From contig CAJUAE010000071.1 of NCBI GenBank assembly GCA_910583965.1, positions 1 to 18,257 on the forward strand: a stretch of 18,257 nt of DNA, written 5' to 3'. The position numbers and the translations under genes were made by a program. Under the pieces are notes generated by a model. It worked only from the letters and a program-made list of their open reading frames with translations, was not told where the DNA came from and ran no database searches. This document shows positions 8,658-15,075 of this stretch, piece after piece. Position 1 is the first letter of the stretch. Each line of letters starts with the position of its first letter. The DNA comes from an uncultured Lachnospiraceae bacterium (GTDB lineage: Bacteria > Bacillota > Clostridia > Lachnospirales > Lachnospiraceae).

Positions 8658-8686
8658 TTTACAAATTCTCAACAATTTATTACAAT
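8658..8686 (+). promoter_or_regulatory. glnS promoter
   Basis: TTTACA (8658-8663) and TACAAT (8681-8686) are separated by 17 bases. This would give a leader of about 80 bases. A second, weaker candidate upstream is TTGGTA (8609-8614) with TATAAT (8633-8638), 18 bases apart. The leader has no T-box AGGGTGGNACCGCG-like core, so I see no tRNA-sensing riboswitch here. Confidence 0.6.
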
Positions 8687-8771
8687 AAAAGATATTTCAG
8701 CAAGTCGTAGGGAAACTAAAAATGATAGCAAGATACAAATTTGCAGCGAATGACAGAATGGAGGATTAAAA

Positions 8772-10475
8772 ATGAGTGATATAGAAAAAAATGTAGAGAC
8801 GGTTTCTACAGAGGAAAAAGAAGTCGTTTCAAGAAATTTTATTGAGCAGTTAATCGACAAAGACTTGGCAGAGGGCGTGTATGATACTGTGCACACACGT
8901 TTTCCACCAGAGCCAAACGGTTATTTGCATATTGGACATGCAAAGGCGATTCTTGTCAATTATGGGCTTGCAAAAGAATACGGTGGTAAGTTTAACATGC
9001 GTTTTGATGACACAAATCCGACTAAGGAAGACATAGAGTTTGTGGAATCTATCAAGGCAGATGTTGAGTGGCTTGGTGCAGATTGGGAAGACAGACTCTT
9101 TTTCGCATCAAATTATTTCGAACAAATGTACGAGTGTGCGGTAAAGTTGATTCGCAAGGGAAAAGCATATGTGTCTGACTTAACTGCAGAGCAGATTAAG
9201 GAATACAGGGGAACCTTTACAGAGCCAGGAAAAGAAGACCCTTCAAGTAGTCGCTCTATTGAAGAAAATTTGCGGCTTTTTGAGGAAATGAAAAACGGGA
9301 AGTATGCAGACGGCGAGAAGGTGCTTCGCGCGCGCATTGATATTACTTCTCCTAATCTAAATATGAGAGATCCTGTTTTATATCGCGTGGCACACATGAC
9401 GCATCACAATACAGGCGATAAGTGGTGTATCTATCCAATGTATGATTTTGCACATCCAATTGAGGATGCGATTGAAGGCATTACCCACTCTATTTGTACG
9501 CTGGAATTTGAGGACCACAGACCACTTTATGACTGGGTGGTAAGGGAGTTGGAATATCCACATCCGCCAAGGCAGATAGAACAGGCAAAGCTATATCTAA
9601 CGAATGTTGTAACTGGAAAGCGCTATATTAAAAAGCTTGTGCAGGAGGGGATTGTTGACGGCTGGGACGACCCACGACTTGTTTCCATTGCTGCATTGAA
9701 AAGACGTGGTTTTACGCCAGAGTCTATTCAAAAGTTTGTGGAGCTTTGTGGTGTTAGTAAGGCAAATTCTTCAACGGATTATGCAATGCTTGAGTATTGT
9801 ATTCGCGAGGACTTAAAATTGAAAAAGTCAAGAATGATGGCGGCGCTTGATCCTGTAAAGCTTGTGATTGACAATTATCCTGAAGGGGAAGTGGAGTATC
9901 TTGAAATACCAAATAATCTTGAAAATGAGTCCCTCGGCTCTCGACAGGTTCCATTTTGTAGGGAACTATATATTGACAGAGAGGATTTTATGGAGGAGCC
10001 TCCAAAGAAGTATTTCCGTCTGTTTCCGGGAAATGAAGTGCGTTTAATGAGTGCATATTTTGTTAAGTGTGTCAGCTATGAAAAAGATGAAAACGGCAAA
10101 GTAACCGTTGTACATTGCACATATGACCCCGAGACAAAACAGGGCAGCGGCTTTACAGGCAGAAAAGTGAAGGGAACAATTCACTGGGTTCCAGCGCCTT
10201 ATGCGGTGAAAGCAGAGGTTCGATTGTACGAAAATCTAATTGATGAGGAGAAAGGGGTATATAATGAGGATGGTTCGCTCAATCTCAATCCCAATTCTCT
10301 AACAGTGTTGAAGGCATGTTATGTAGAACCAGCACTAAAAGATGCAAAGCCATATGACAGTTTTCAATTTGTGAGACAGGGGTTCTTTAATGTAGATGCC
10401 AAAGATTCCAAACCAGATGCATTGGTATTTAATAGAATTGTATCATTGAAAAGTTCGTTTGTATTGCCAAAATAA
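8772..10475 (+). CDS. glnS: Glutaminyl-tRNA synthetase
   Basis: This class I synthetase charges tRNA(Gln) with glutamine directly. The 567-residue product begins with a short charged extension, then FPPEPNGYLHIGHAK with the HIGH motif at 53-56. GWDDPRL, RRGFTPESI and CIREDL are typical of GlnRS, as is a C-terminal anticodon-binding beta-barrel region (DPVKLVIDNYPEGE to the end). The site equivalent to KMSKS reads VVTGKRY (Thr281, Gly282, Lys283, Arg284), different from MSKRK in E. coli GlnRS but keeping the basic pair. The ribosome binding site GGAGG precedes the ATG (near 8760-8764). Many Firmicutes, including Bacillus, lack GlnRS and use GatCAB transamidation, so its presence points to a clostridial lineage that acquired it. 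It is a single-gene transcript by appearance. Confidence 0.95.
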   Translation: MSDIEKNVETVSTEEKEVVSRNFIEQLIDKDLAEGVYDTVHTRFPPEPNGYLHIGHAKAILVNYGLAKEYGGKFNMRFDDTNPTKEDIEFVESIKADVEWLGADWEDRLFFASNYFEQMYECAVKLIRKGKAYVSDLTAEQIKEYRGTFTEPGKEDPSSSRSIEENLRLFEEMKNGKYADGEKVLRARIDITSPNLNMRDPVLYRVAHMTHHNTGDKWCIYPMYDFAHPIEDAIEGITHSICTLEFEDHRPLYDWVVRELEYPHPPRQIEQAKLYLTNVVTGKRYIKKLVQEGIVDGWDDPRLVSIAALKRRGFTPESIQKFVELCGVSKANSSTDYAMLEYCIREDLKLKKSRMMAALDPVKLVIDNYPEGEVEYLEIPNNLENESLGSRQVPFCRELYIDREDFMEEPPKKYFRLFPGNEVRLMSAYFVKCVSYEKDENGKVTVVHCTYDPETKQGSGFTGRKVKGTIHWVPAPYAVKAEVRLYENLIDEEKGVYNEDGSLNLNPNSLTVLKACYVEPALKDAKPYDSFQFVRQGFFNVDAKDSKPDALVFNRIVSLKSSFVLPK

Positions 10476-10593
10476 GAATATAATCAAAACTGTATAGTTA
10501 ATGCGAAAGCAAAGTTTTTTATCTTGATTGACTAGAGTGCCCACAGAAGTGAGCAAATAGAAGTTAGTGTATCATTAGATAATTTGTAATCGC

Positions 10594-10626
10594 ACTGAAA
10601 AACGCCTGCCTTTGGCGTTTTTCAGT
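10594..10626. terminator. Perfect 13-bp hairpin between glnS and the HAD gene
   Basis: The arms 10594-10606 and 10614-10626 pair perfectly around a 7-base loop; an A-run in the left arm pairs with the U-run in the right arm, the form of a bidirectional intrinsic terminator. It is 118 bases after glnS and only 37 bases before the HAD start codon. A weaker hairpin (AAAACT 10486-10491 with AGTTTT 10513-10518) lies just after glnS. The remaining stretch 10476-10593 shows no gene and no convincing promoter. Confidence 0.75.
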
Positions 10627-10663
10627 ATTTGAGCCACCGCTTGGCGGCAGAATGGAGATTAAA

Positions 10664-11317
10664 ATGAGATATAAATGTCTTATATTAGACCATGATGATA
10701 CAGTGGTGAACAGTACTGCAACAATACACCATCCAGCTTTTTTGGAGGCGCTAAAAATACTCAGACCAGGGGTGACAATTTCACTTGACGATTATTTTCG
10801 AGAGAATTTTGATCCAGGATTTATTTCATACTGTGTGGATAAACTTGGCATGACGGAACAGGAACTTGAAGTGGAAGTTGAATGTTGGCGAAATTACGTT
10901 TCAGGGCACACAGCACAAGCATATACTGGGATGAAGGAGATTATTGAACGCCAGAAGAAAGAGGGAGGAATTGTGTGTGTGATATCGCACTCTTATGATT
11001 TTAATATCCGAAGGGATTACGAGAAAAATTACCTTCCTTTACCAGATATGATTTTTGGCTGGGAGTGTTTGCCAGAGCAAAGAAAACCTAGTACATATGC
11101 GCTGGAGATGATTGCTCATAAATATCATTTAAAACCAGAAGAAATGGTTATGGTAGATGATTTAAAACCCGGATATGATATGGCGAAGGCCTATGGCGTA
11201 CCATTTGTTGGCGCTGGCTGGGCGAATGATATTCCAGAGATTCGAGAATTTATGAAAAAAAACAGTGATGTTTATTTTACAAATGTGAAAGAATTAGAAA
11301 GTTTTTTATTTGAGTAA
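10664..11317 (+). CDS. HAD-superfamily hydrolase
   Basis: This is a 217-residue haloacid dehalogenase-like protein, probably a phosphatase of the phosphoglycolate or beta-phosphoglucomutase-like branch with a helical cap. Motif I is DHDDT with nucleophile Asp9 and acid/base Asp11. Motif II is Ser108 in VISHS, motif III Lys141 in RKPSTYALE, and motif IV the Asp165-Asp166 pair in VMVDDLKPG. The cap lies between motifs I and II (roughly 17-90). The substrate cannot be told. The frame is open to an ATG at 10652, but GGAG (10654-10657) overlaps that codon and is well placed for 10664, which gives MRYKCLILDHDD as homologues begin. A strong hairpin and a CGCC mini-hairpin stand directly before the gene, leaving almost no room for a promoter. 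Confidence 0.9.
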   Translation: MRYKCLILDHDDTVVNSTATIHHPAFLEALKILRPGVTISLDDYFRENFDPGFISYCVDKLGMTEQELEVEVECWRNYVSGHTAQAYTGMKEIIERQKKEGGIVCVISHSYDFNIRRDYEKNYLPLPDMIFGWECLPEQRKPSTYALEMIAHKYHLKPEEMVMVDDLKPGYDMAKAYGVPFVGAGWANDIPEIREFMKKNSDVYFTNVKELESFLFE

Positions 11318-11351
11318 TTTTTAATCTATTGAAAAATTTTGATATGCTTTT

Positions 11352-11379
11352 ATCCCCGCGACAAATTTATCGTGGGGAT
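11352..11379. terminator. Hairpin after the HAD gene, CCCGCGAC type
   Basis: A 10-bp stem with one G-U pair (11352-11361 with 11370-11379) lies 34 bases after the HAD stop. It is followed by TGTATC rather than a real U-tract, so it is a poor terminator. The stem sequence and the GCATATGTTA word 18 bases later match the hairpin at 18104-18123, suggesting a shared repeat or mobile-element end rather than a simple terminator. Confidence 0.5.
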
Positions 11380-11384
11380 TGTAT

Positions 11385-11545
11385 CAGCCGTAAAGCGGCA
11401 TATGTTACAATTGAAGTACATCAAATGCTACAAAGTAGGCATTTGGGCACTGATTCCAACACCATGCAGTAAGCATATGGTGTTTGTGTGAAATTAAAAT
11501 TTCACCCATCCTGATTAGTACACCGCTAAAGCGGGTAGATGGGCG
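11385..11545. other. Gene-free block of consecutive hairpins
   Basis: No plausible coding frame lies in 11318-11656. This part is a chain of inverted repeats: GCCG/CGGC (11387-11399); CAAATGC (11422-11428) with GCATTTG (11439-11445); AACACCAT (11458-11465) with ATGGTGTT (11477-11484); the near-perfect palindrome GTGAAATT-aa-AATTTCAC (11488-11505); and a two-part structure with outer CCCATC/GATGGG (11505-11510 and 11538-11543) around inner CCGC-taaa-GCGG (11523-11534). It could be a structured RNA, a non-autonomous IS200/IS605-like element, or intergenic repeat debris. I do not recognise a known RNA family. Confidence 0.5.
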
Positions 11546-11561
11546 TTCGCGTGAAAAATAA

Positions 11562-11608
11562 CTGATATATTTTCTTATGTATATGAATATCATAAGAAAA
11601 TATATCAG
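11562..11608 (-). terminator. 18-bp hairpin, likely terminator of the leftward acidic-protein gene
   Basis: The arms 11562-11579 and 11591-11608 are perfectly complementary around an 11-base loop. Read on the minus strand the stem is followed by TTATTTTTC, which suits an intrinsic terminator for the leftward gene ending at 11657. A second, shorter hairpin (GAGTAGA 11634-11640 with TCTACTC 11656-11662) overlaps that gene's stop codon. Confidence 0.65.
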
Positions 11609-11656
11609 CAAAATTATTGGGTGCCCAGTATAAGAGTAGAAAGAAAAAATATTCCT

Positions 11657-12187
11657 CTACTCGAATTGTTTTGTATCAGAATCGTCAAAAAATTCTTCAG
11701 AAGCTTCTTCAGAGTCAGAGGGTTCTGCATAGGTCATAGAAACAGATCCTGTCTGGATATTGTCAGAAACTGTTGTTTCAGAAGCTGGCACAGCAGACAT
11801 ATTTACTTGTGTGTAGACCGGTTCAACAGAGGGAGAAGTCATCTCACCGATGATTTCTTTTGCCTTGTCAATCTTTTCGGACACATTAAAGTGTTCAAGT
11901 TTTTCTTTTGTCTTATCGAGTGTTTCAATAACTTTCTCACCGATAATTTCCTTTGCATTGTCTATATCAATTGATACATATGGACGGTTTTTGCTGCCTG
12001 TGGAATTTACGGAGTCAGAGGAGAAATCTTCATCTTCAAGATCCTCATCAAAATCGTCAAAATCATCAAAATCATCAAGCTCATCTTCGGAAGCGTTTGT
12101 TCTCTTGCGAAGATAATAATAGGTTCCCGCAGCTGCAGCACCGGCGAGGGCACTGAATAAAACAAGTTTGCTAAATTTCTTAGCCAT
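11657..12187 (-). CDS. Small membrane-anchored acidic protein of unknown function
   Basis: I do not recognise a characterised family. The 176-residue product starts with a basic tip (MAKKFSK) and one hydrophobic alanine/glycine-rich segment (about 8-24), then YLRKR. This looks like a membrane anchor or uncleaved signal with the rest either outside or along the membrane, somewhat like short YtxH-type proteins. Residues 33-60 are extremely acidic with a DDF triplet repeat. Two copies of a KEIIGE helix (79-84 and 110-115) flank a charged helical stretch, and the C-terminal third is Ser/Thr/Glu-rich and probably disordered. The frame is open to an ATG ending at 12232, but AAAGGAGA just upstream of 12187 fixes the start there. 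It is the only leftward gene in the window and converges on the HAD gene. Confidence 0.75.
   Translation of the reverse strand: MAKKFSKLVLFSALAGAAAAGTYYYLRKRTNASEDELDDFDDFDDFDEDLEDEDFSSDSVNSTGSKNRPYVSIDIDNAKEIIGEKVIETLDKTKEKLEHFNVSEKIDKAKEIIGEMTSPSVEPVYTQVNMSAVPASETTVSDNIQTGSVSMTYAEPSDSEEASEEFFDDSDTKQFE
12047..12082. repeat. Tandem 9-base repeat inside the acidic-protein gene
   Basis: Three near-identical units (ATCAAAATC, GTCAAAATC, ATCAAAATC) plus a degenerate fourth encode, on the minus strand, the repeated Asp-Asp-Phe triplet. The unit is a multiple of three, so copy-number change by slippage would keep the frame and alter only the length of the acidic tract. Confidence 0.7.
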
Positions 12188-12365
12188 TTGTGGTTCTCCT
12201 TTCCTGTTGCAGTTGTATTTATAGTATTTCAAAGATAGTTCTATTTTAATACTATTTTATGGAAATGAAAAGAGAATATGTAAAATTTTTTGTGCATGTA
12301 TCTCATTCCGTTACAAATATGTAAACTTCTGCTCATTTCGACTATATTTTTTGAAGACAAAGTTC

Positions 12366-12502
12366 GTGTGAAAAGAACTTTTAACTGCCTGTAGCAGTTT
12401 CCGCTCGCAACAAGGGTTGCTTTGCAGAAAAGCACTCAGTTTTACATCTAATTTGAAATTCCACGAAGCGGAATCATAAAAGGTTAAGGATATTTTTCAC
12501 AC
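12366..12502. other. About 137-nt element closed by a 9-bp inverted repeat
   Basis: GTGTGAAAA (12366-12374) pairs with TTTTCACAC (12494-12502); just inside, TTAAC (12381-12385) pairs with GTTAA (12483-12487). Enclosed are local hairpins CTGC/GCAG (12385-12397), GCAAC/GTTGC (12407-12420) and ATTCC/GGAAT (12458-12474). An alternative local pairing, AAAGTTC/GAACTTT (12359-12381), competes with the outer stem. No coding frame is credible here. It may be a small RNA, a leader, or a miniature transposable element; I saw no clear target-site duplication. Bases 12188-12358, between the acidic-protein start and this element, hold that gene's upstream region and show only a weak leftward promoter. Confidence 0.45.
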
Positions 12503-12506
12503 AGGA

Positions 12507-12530
12507 AAAAACGCAAAGGACAGCGTTTTT
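12507..12530. terminator. AAAAACGC/GCGTTTTT hairpin, copy of the pre-HAD hairpin
   Basis: An 8-bp stem (12507-12514 with 12523-12530) with paired A and U runs resembles a bidirectional terminator. The hairpin, the following TATTTGAG, the CGCC/GGCG mini-hairpin (12546-12557) and the GATTAAAATGA context closely copy the sequence at 10597-10667 in front of the HAD gene. Confidence 0.6.
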
Positions 12531-12572
12531 CATTTCTATTTGAGTCGCCAAAAGGCGGCATGGGGGATTAAA

Positions 12573-12659
12573 ATGAAAAAAGATTTAAAGAATGTTTTGG
12601 AAAGTCAAAATGTTCCTGAGTTCAACTTGGAGAGAACTAATACTAGTAGAAAAATATAG
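12573..12659 (+). CDS. Possible 28-residue small protein or truncated gene start
   Basis: A frame starting MKKDLKNVLESQNVPEF and ending at TAG encodes 28 mostly polar residues with a possible amphipathic helix in the first half and no membrane segment. In its favour: the ATG has a purine-rich GGGGG site 8 bases upstream, and its leader is nearly the same as the leader of the HAD gene. Against it: the length is trivial, I recognise no family, and a duplicated leader could have carried only a broken gene start. The stop codon overlaps the first base of the proposed LexA box. Either a genuine small protein or a remnant is possible. Confidence 0.3.
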   Translation: MKKDLKNVLESQNVPEFNLERTNTSRKI

Positions 12660-12670
12660 AACAAAAGTTT
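12659..12670. promoter_or_regulatory. Candidate LexA (SOS) box upstream of uvrB
   Basis: The sequence GAAC-AAAA-GTTT, set in a wider AGAACAAAAGTTTG context, matches the GAAC-N4-GTTY form described for LexA sites in Firmicutes and clostridia. It ends 10 bases before the -35 region of the uvrB promoter. uvrB is a classic SOS gene. I found no equivalent GAAC-N4-GTTY site before uvrA. Confidence 0.6.
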
Positions 12671-12680
12671 GATTTTGGTC

Positions 12681-12709
12681 TGTACTTTTTTTGACTTATA
12701 TGTTATAAT
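12681..12709 (+). promoter_or_regulatory. uvrB promoter with extended -10
   Basis: TATAAT (12704-12709) is preceded by TG at 12701-12702, an extended -10. The -35 region 17 bases upstream is a weak TGTACT (12681-12686). A tempting TTGACT at 12691 is only 7 bases from the -10 and cannot act as its -35. The start would lie near 12716, giving a leader of about 120 bases. Confidence 0.6.
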
Positions 12710-12734
12710 GAAAAACCAAATGATGGGATAATAC

Positions 12735-12764
12735 TATTTGTAATGCTTGATATCATTACAAATA
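12735..12764. repeat. 11-bp dyad in the uvrB leader
   Basis: Arms 12735-12745 and 12754-12764 are fully complementary around an 8-base loop. The dyad falls between the promoter and the uvrB ribosome binding site, so it forms a leader hairpin in the transcript or an operator in DNA. It has no U-tract after it and is not a terminator. Confidence 0.7.
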
Positions 12765-12837
12765 TGAAGCCATGCCAAACCATTTCATGGTGTCAAAGTC
12801 ACATATAATTTTTGGGTCACAAATTGGAGGTTTTCAT

Positions 12838-14832
12838 ATGTCAGAGTTTAAATTACATGCCCCATACCAGCCCACTGGCGACCAACCACAGGCGATCGAA
12901 GCTCTTGTAAAAGGTTTCAAGGAAGGCAATCAATTCCAGACGTTGTTAGGTGTCACAGGTTCTGGAAAGACTTTTACAATGGCAAATATTATACAAGCAT
13001 TGCAAAAGCCAACTTTGGTAATTGCGCACAATAAGACCCTTGCCGGACAGCTCTATGGTGAGTTCAAAGAATTTTTCCCTGAAAATGCGGTAGAATATTT
13101 TGTGAGCTACTATGATTATTATCAGCCAGAGGCATATATTCCTTCTTCAGATACCTATATTGCAAAGGATTCTGCTGTGAATGATGAGATTGACAAGCTA
13201 AGGTTGTCAGCGACCGCATCTTTGACAGAGCGTCGTGATGTTGTGGTGGTAGCCAGTGTGTCTTGTATTTATGGTTTAGGAAGTCCAGATGAGTATCAAG
13301 GAATGATGCTTTCTTTGCGACCAGGTATGGCTAAAGATAGAGATGAAGTGATTCACGCCTTGATTGAGATGCAATATGACCGAAACGATATGGAACTTGA
13401 CCGAGGACGTTTTCGCGTGCATGGTGATGTGGTAGATATTCATCCGGCGCAAGGCGGTGATTTTTTGATTCGCGTGGAATTTTTTGGAGATGAAATTGAC
13501 CGTATTGCCGAGATAGACCCTGTGACAAACAAGGTTCATGTTACTTTGGAGCACACTACGATTTTTCCAGCGTCGCATTATGTTGTGGCACCTGAGCGAA
13601 TTGCAAAAGCATGCGTGGACATTGAGGAAGAAATGAAAGAGCGCGTGCGTTATTTTAAGAGTGAGGACAAACTTTTAGAGGCACAGCGCATTGCGGAACG
13701 GACAAATTTTGATATTGAAATGCTTCGCGAGACGGGATTTTGCTCCGGCATTGAGAACTATTCTAGACATCTAAATGGTTCAATGGAAGGAGACCCGCCA
13801 TATTGTCTAATAGATTTTTTTACAGAGGATTTTTTGATTATTATAGATGAGTCTCATATGACAATCCCACAAATTCGTGGGATGTATGCAGGGGATCGTT
13901 CGCGTAAAACAACACTTGTGGAGTATGGATTTCGACTGCCGTCAGCGCTTGACAATAGACCACTTCAATTTGAAGAATTTGAACAAAAAATAGATCAGAT
14001 GCTCTTTGTATCAGCGACTCCAAATGAATATGAAAAACAACATGAGCTTTTGCGTGCTGAGCAGATTATTCGACCGACAGGATTATTGGACCCAGAGATT
14101 GAGATACACCCTGTAGAAGGGCAGATAGATGATTTAATTGCCAGAATCAATACGGAGACGGATAAGCACAATAAAGTGCTGGTAACTACTTTGACAAAGC
14201 GCATGGCGGAAGATTTGACCAAATATATGTCTGAAGTTGGGGTGCGTGTGAAATATTTGCACTCTGATATTGATACACTTGAGCGCGCGCAGATAATTCG
14301 CGATATGCGTCTTGATGTATTTGATGTGCTTGTCGGTATCAATCTTTTGCGTGAGGGACTTGACATTCCCGAGATATCACTTGTGGCGGTCTTGGATGCA
14401 GACAAGGAGGGATTTTTGCGCTCTGCAACATCCTTGATTCAGACGGTTGGTCGTGCTGCAAGAAATGCGGAAGGGCATGTGGTTATGTACGCTGATACGA
14501 TTACGGATTCCATGCAGATGACATTAGATGAGACTGCTAGAAGGCGTGCTATTCAGCAGAAATATAATGAGGAACATGGTATTACGCCACAGACAATCAA
14601 GAAGGCAGTACGTGACCTAATTAGCATTTCAAAAGCAGTAGCAAAAGAAGAACAACAGTTTGAAAAAGATCCAGAATCGATGAATGAGAAAGAGCTTAAA
14701 AAACTTATTGAAACTGTGGAAAAAAATATGCGCAAGGCAGCGGCAGACCTTAATTTTGAGGCGGCGATGGAACTGCGTGACAAGATGATGGAACTCAAAA
14801 AACAGTTGTTGGATTTGACAAGTGGACTTTAA
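12838..14832 (+). CDS. uvrB: Excinuclease ABC subunit B
   Basis: UvrB is the damage-verifying helicase-like subunit of nucleotide excision repair; it is loaded by UvrA and recruits UvrC and UvrD. The 664-residue product is full length. Walker A is GVTGSGKT (38-45). The beta-hairpin that clamps DNA has its conserved tyrosines at 92, 93, 95, 96, 101 and 108. Walker B is the DESH box (337-340). The helicase motifs near GINLLREGLDIPE and QTVGRAARN are intact, and a C-terminal UVR domain (about 622-657) is the UvrC contact. The frame runs back to an ATG at 12772, but GGAGG (12826-12830) and the MSEFKLHAPYQPTGDQ beginning fix 12838. Control is probably by LexA. uvrA follows after 243 bases with no clear terminator. 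Confidence 0.97.
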   Translation: MSEFKLHAPYQPTGDQPQAIEALVKGFKEGNQFQTLLGVTGSGKTFTMANIIQALQKPTLVIAHNKTLAGQLYGEFKEFFPENAVEYFVSYYDYYQPEAYIPSSDTYIAKDSAVNDEIDKLRLSATASLTERRDVVVVASVSCIYGLGSPDEYQGMMLSLRPGMAKDRDEVIHALIEMQYDRNDMELDRGRFRVHGDVVDIHPAQGGDFLIRVEFFGDEIDRIAEIDPVTNKVHVTLEHTTIFPASHYVVAPERIAKACVDIEEEMKERVRYFKSEDKLLEAQRIAERTNFDIEMLRETGFCSGIENYSRHLNGSMEGDPPYCLIDFFTEDFLIIIDESHMTIPQIRGMYAGDRSRKTTLVEYGFRLPSALDNRPLQFEEFEQKIDQMLFVSATPNEYEKQHELLRAEQIIRPTGLLDPEIEIHPVEGQIDDLIARINTETDKHNKVLVTTLTKRMAEDLTKYMSEVGVRVKYLHSDIDTLERAQIIRDMRLDVFDVLVGINLLREGLDIPEISLVAVLDADKEGFLRSATSLIQTVGRAARNAEGHVVMYADTITDSMQMTLDETARRRAIQQKYNEEHGITPQTIKKAVRDLISISKAVAKEEQQFEKDPESMNEKELKKLIETVEKNMRKAAADLNFEAAMELRDKMMELKKQLLDLTSGL

Positions 14833-15003
14833 ATATGCTAAAACGCTATATCGTTATAGAATAAAGTTTTATCTTAATCAAAAAAGACGATTATTTCTAT
14901 AAAATGGTGAGAAAAATAAAATTTTGTTTTCACTGACAAAGACAAGCCTCTGGCAGGCGTGCGAATTGGTTTTATGTCAGCGAAGCGGACTCGTATGCCC
15001 TAG

Positions 15004-15026
15004 CAAGAATGCCAATGGCATTCTTG
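15004..15026. repeat. Perfect 10-bp hairpin in the uvrB-uvrA gap
   Basis: CAAGAATGCC (15004-15013) and GGCATTCTTG (15017-15026) pair perfectly around a 3-base loop, about 50 bases before uvrA. It lacks a U-tract. The rest of the 243-base gap contains GCCT/AGGC (near 14945-14957), a GTGA..TCAC hairpin (near 14907-14933), and a GCGAAGCGG word related to other intergenic mini-hairpins here. A weak possible promoter is TATAAA at 14898-14903. Confidence 0.6.
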
Positions 15027-15075
15027 AATGACTCTATGAGATTACAATTCATAAATAGAAAGGTATGGTACAAAA

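Noticed and set aside
8593..8771. Possible T-box riboswitch before glnS
   Set aside because: The leader lacks the antiterminator T-box core and any terminator pair; an ordinary promoter explains it.
11621..11974. 117-codon rightward frame opposite the acidic-protein gene
   Set aside because: Low-complexity antisense reading of a gene with a clear leftward start and ribosome binding site.
12691..12696. TTGACT as the -35 of the uvrB promoter
   Set aside because: It is only 7 bases from the TATAAT; the extended -10 with a weak -35 at 12681 is the workable geometry.
12772..12837. Upstream ATG extending UvrB by 22 residues
   Set aside because: No ribosome binding site before it, while GGAGG stands 7 bases before 12838 and the family begins MSEFKLHAPYQP.
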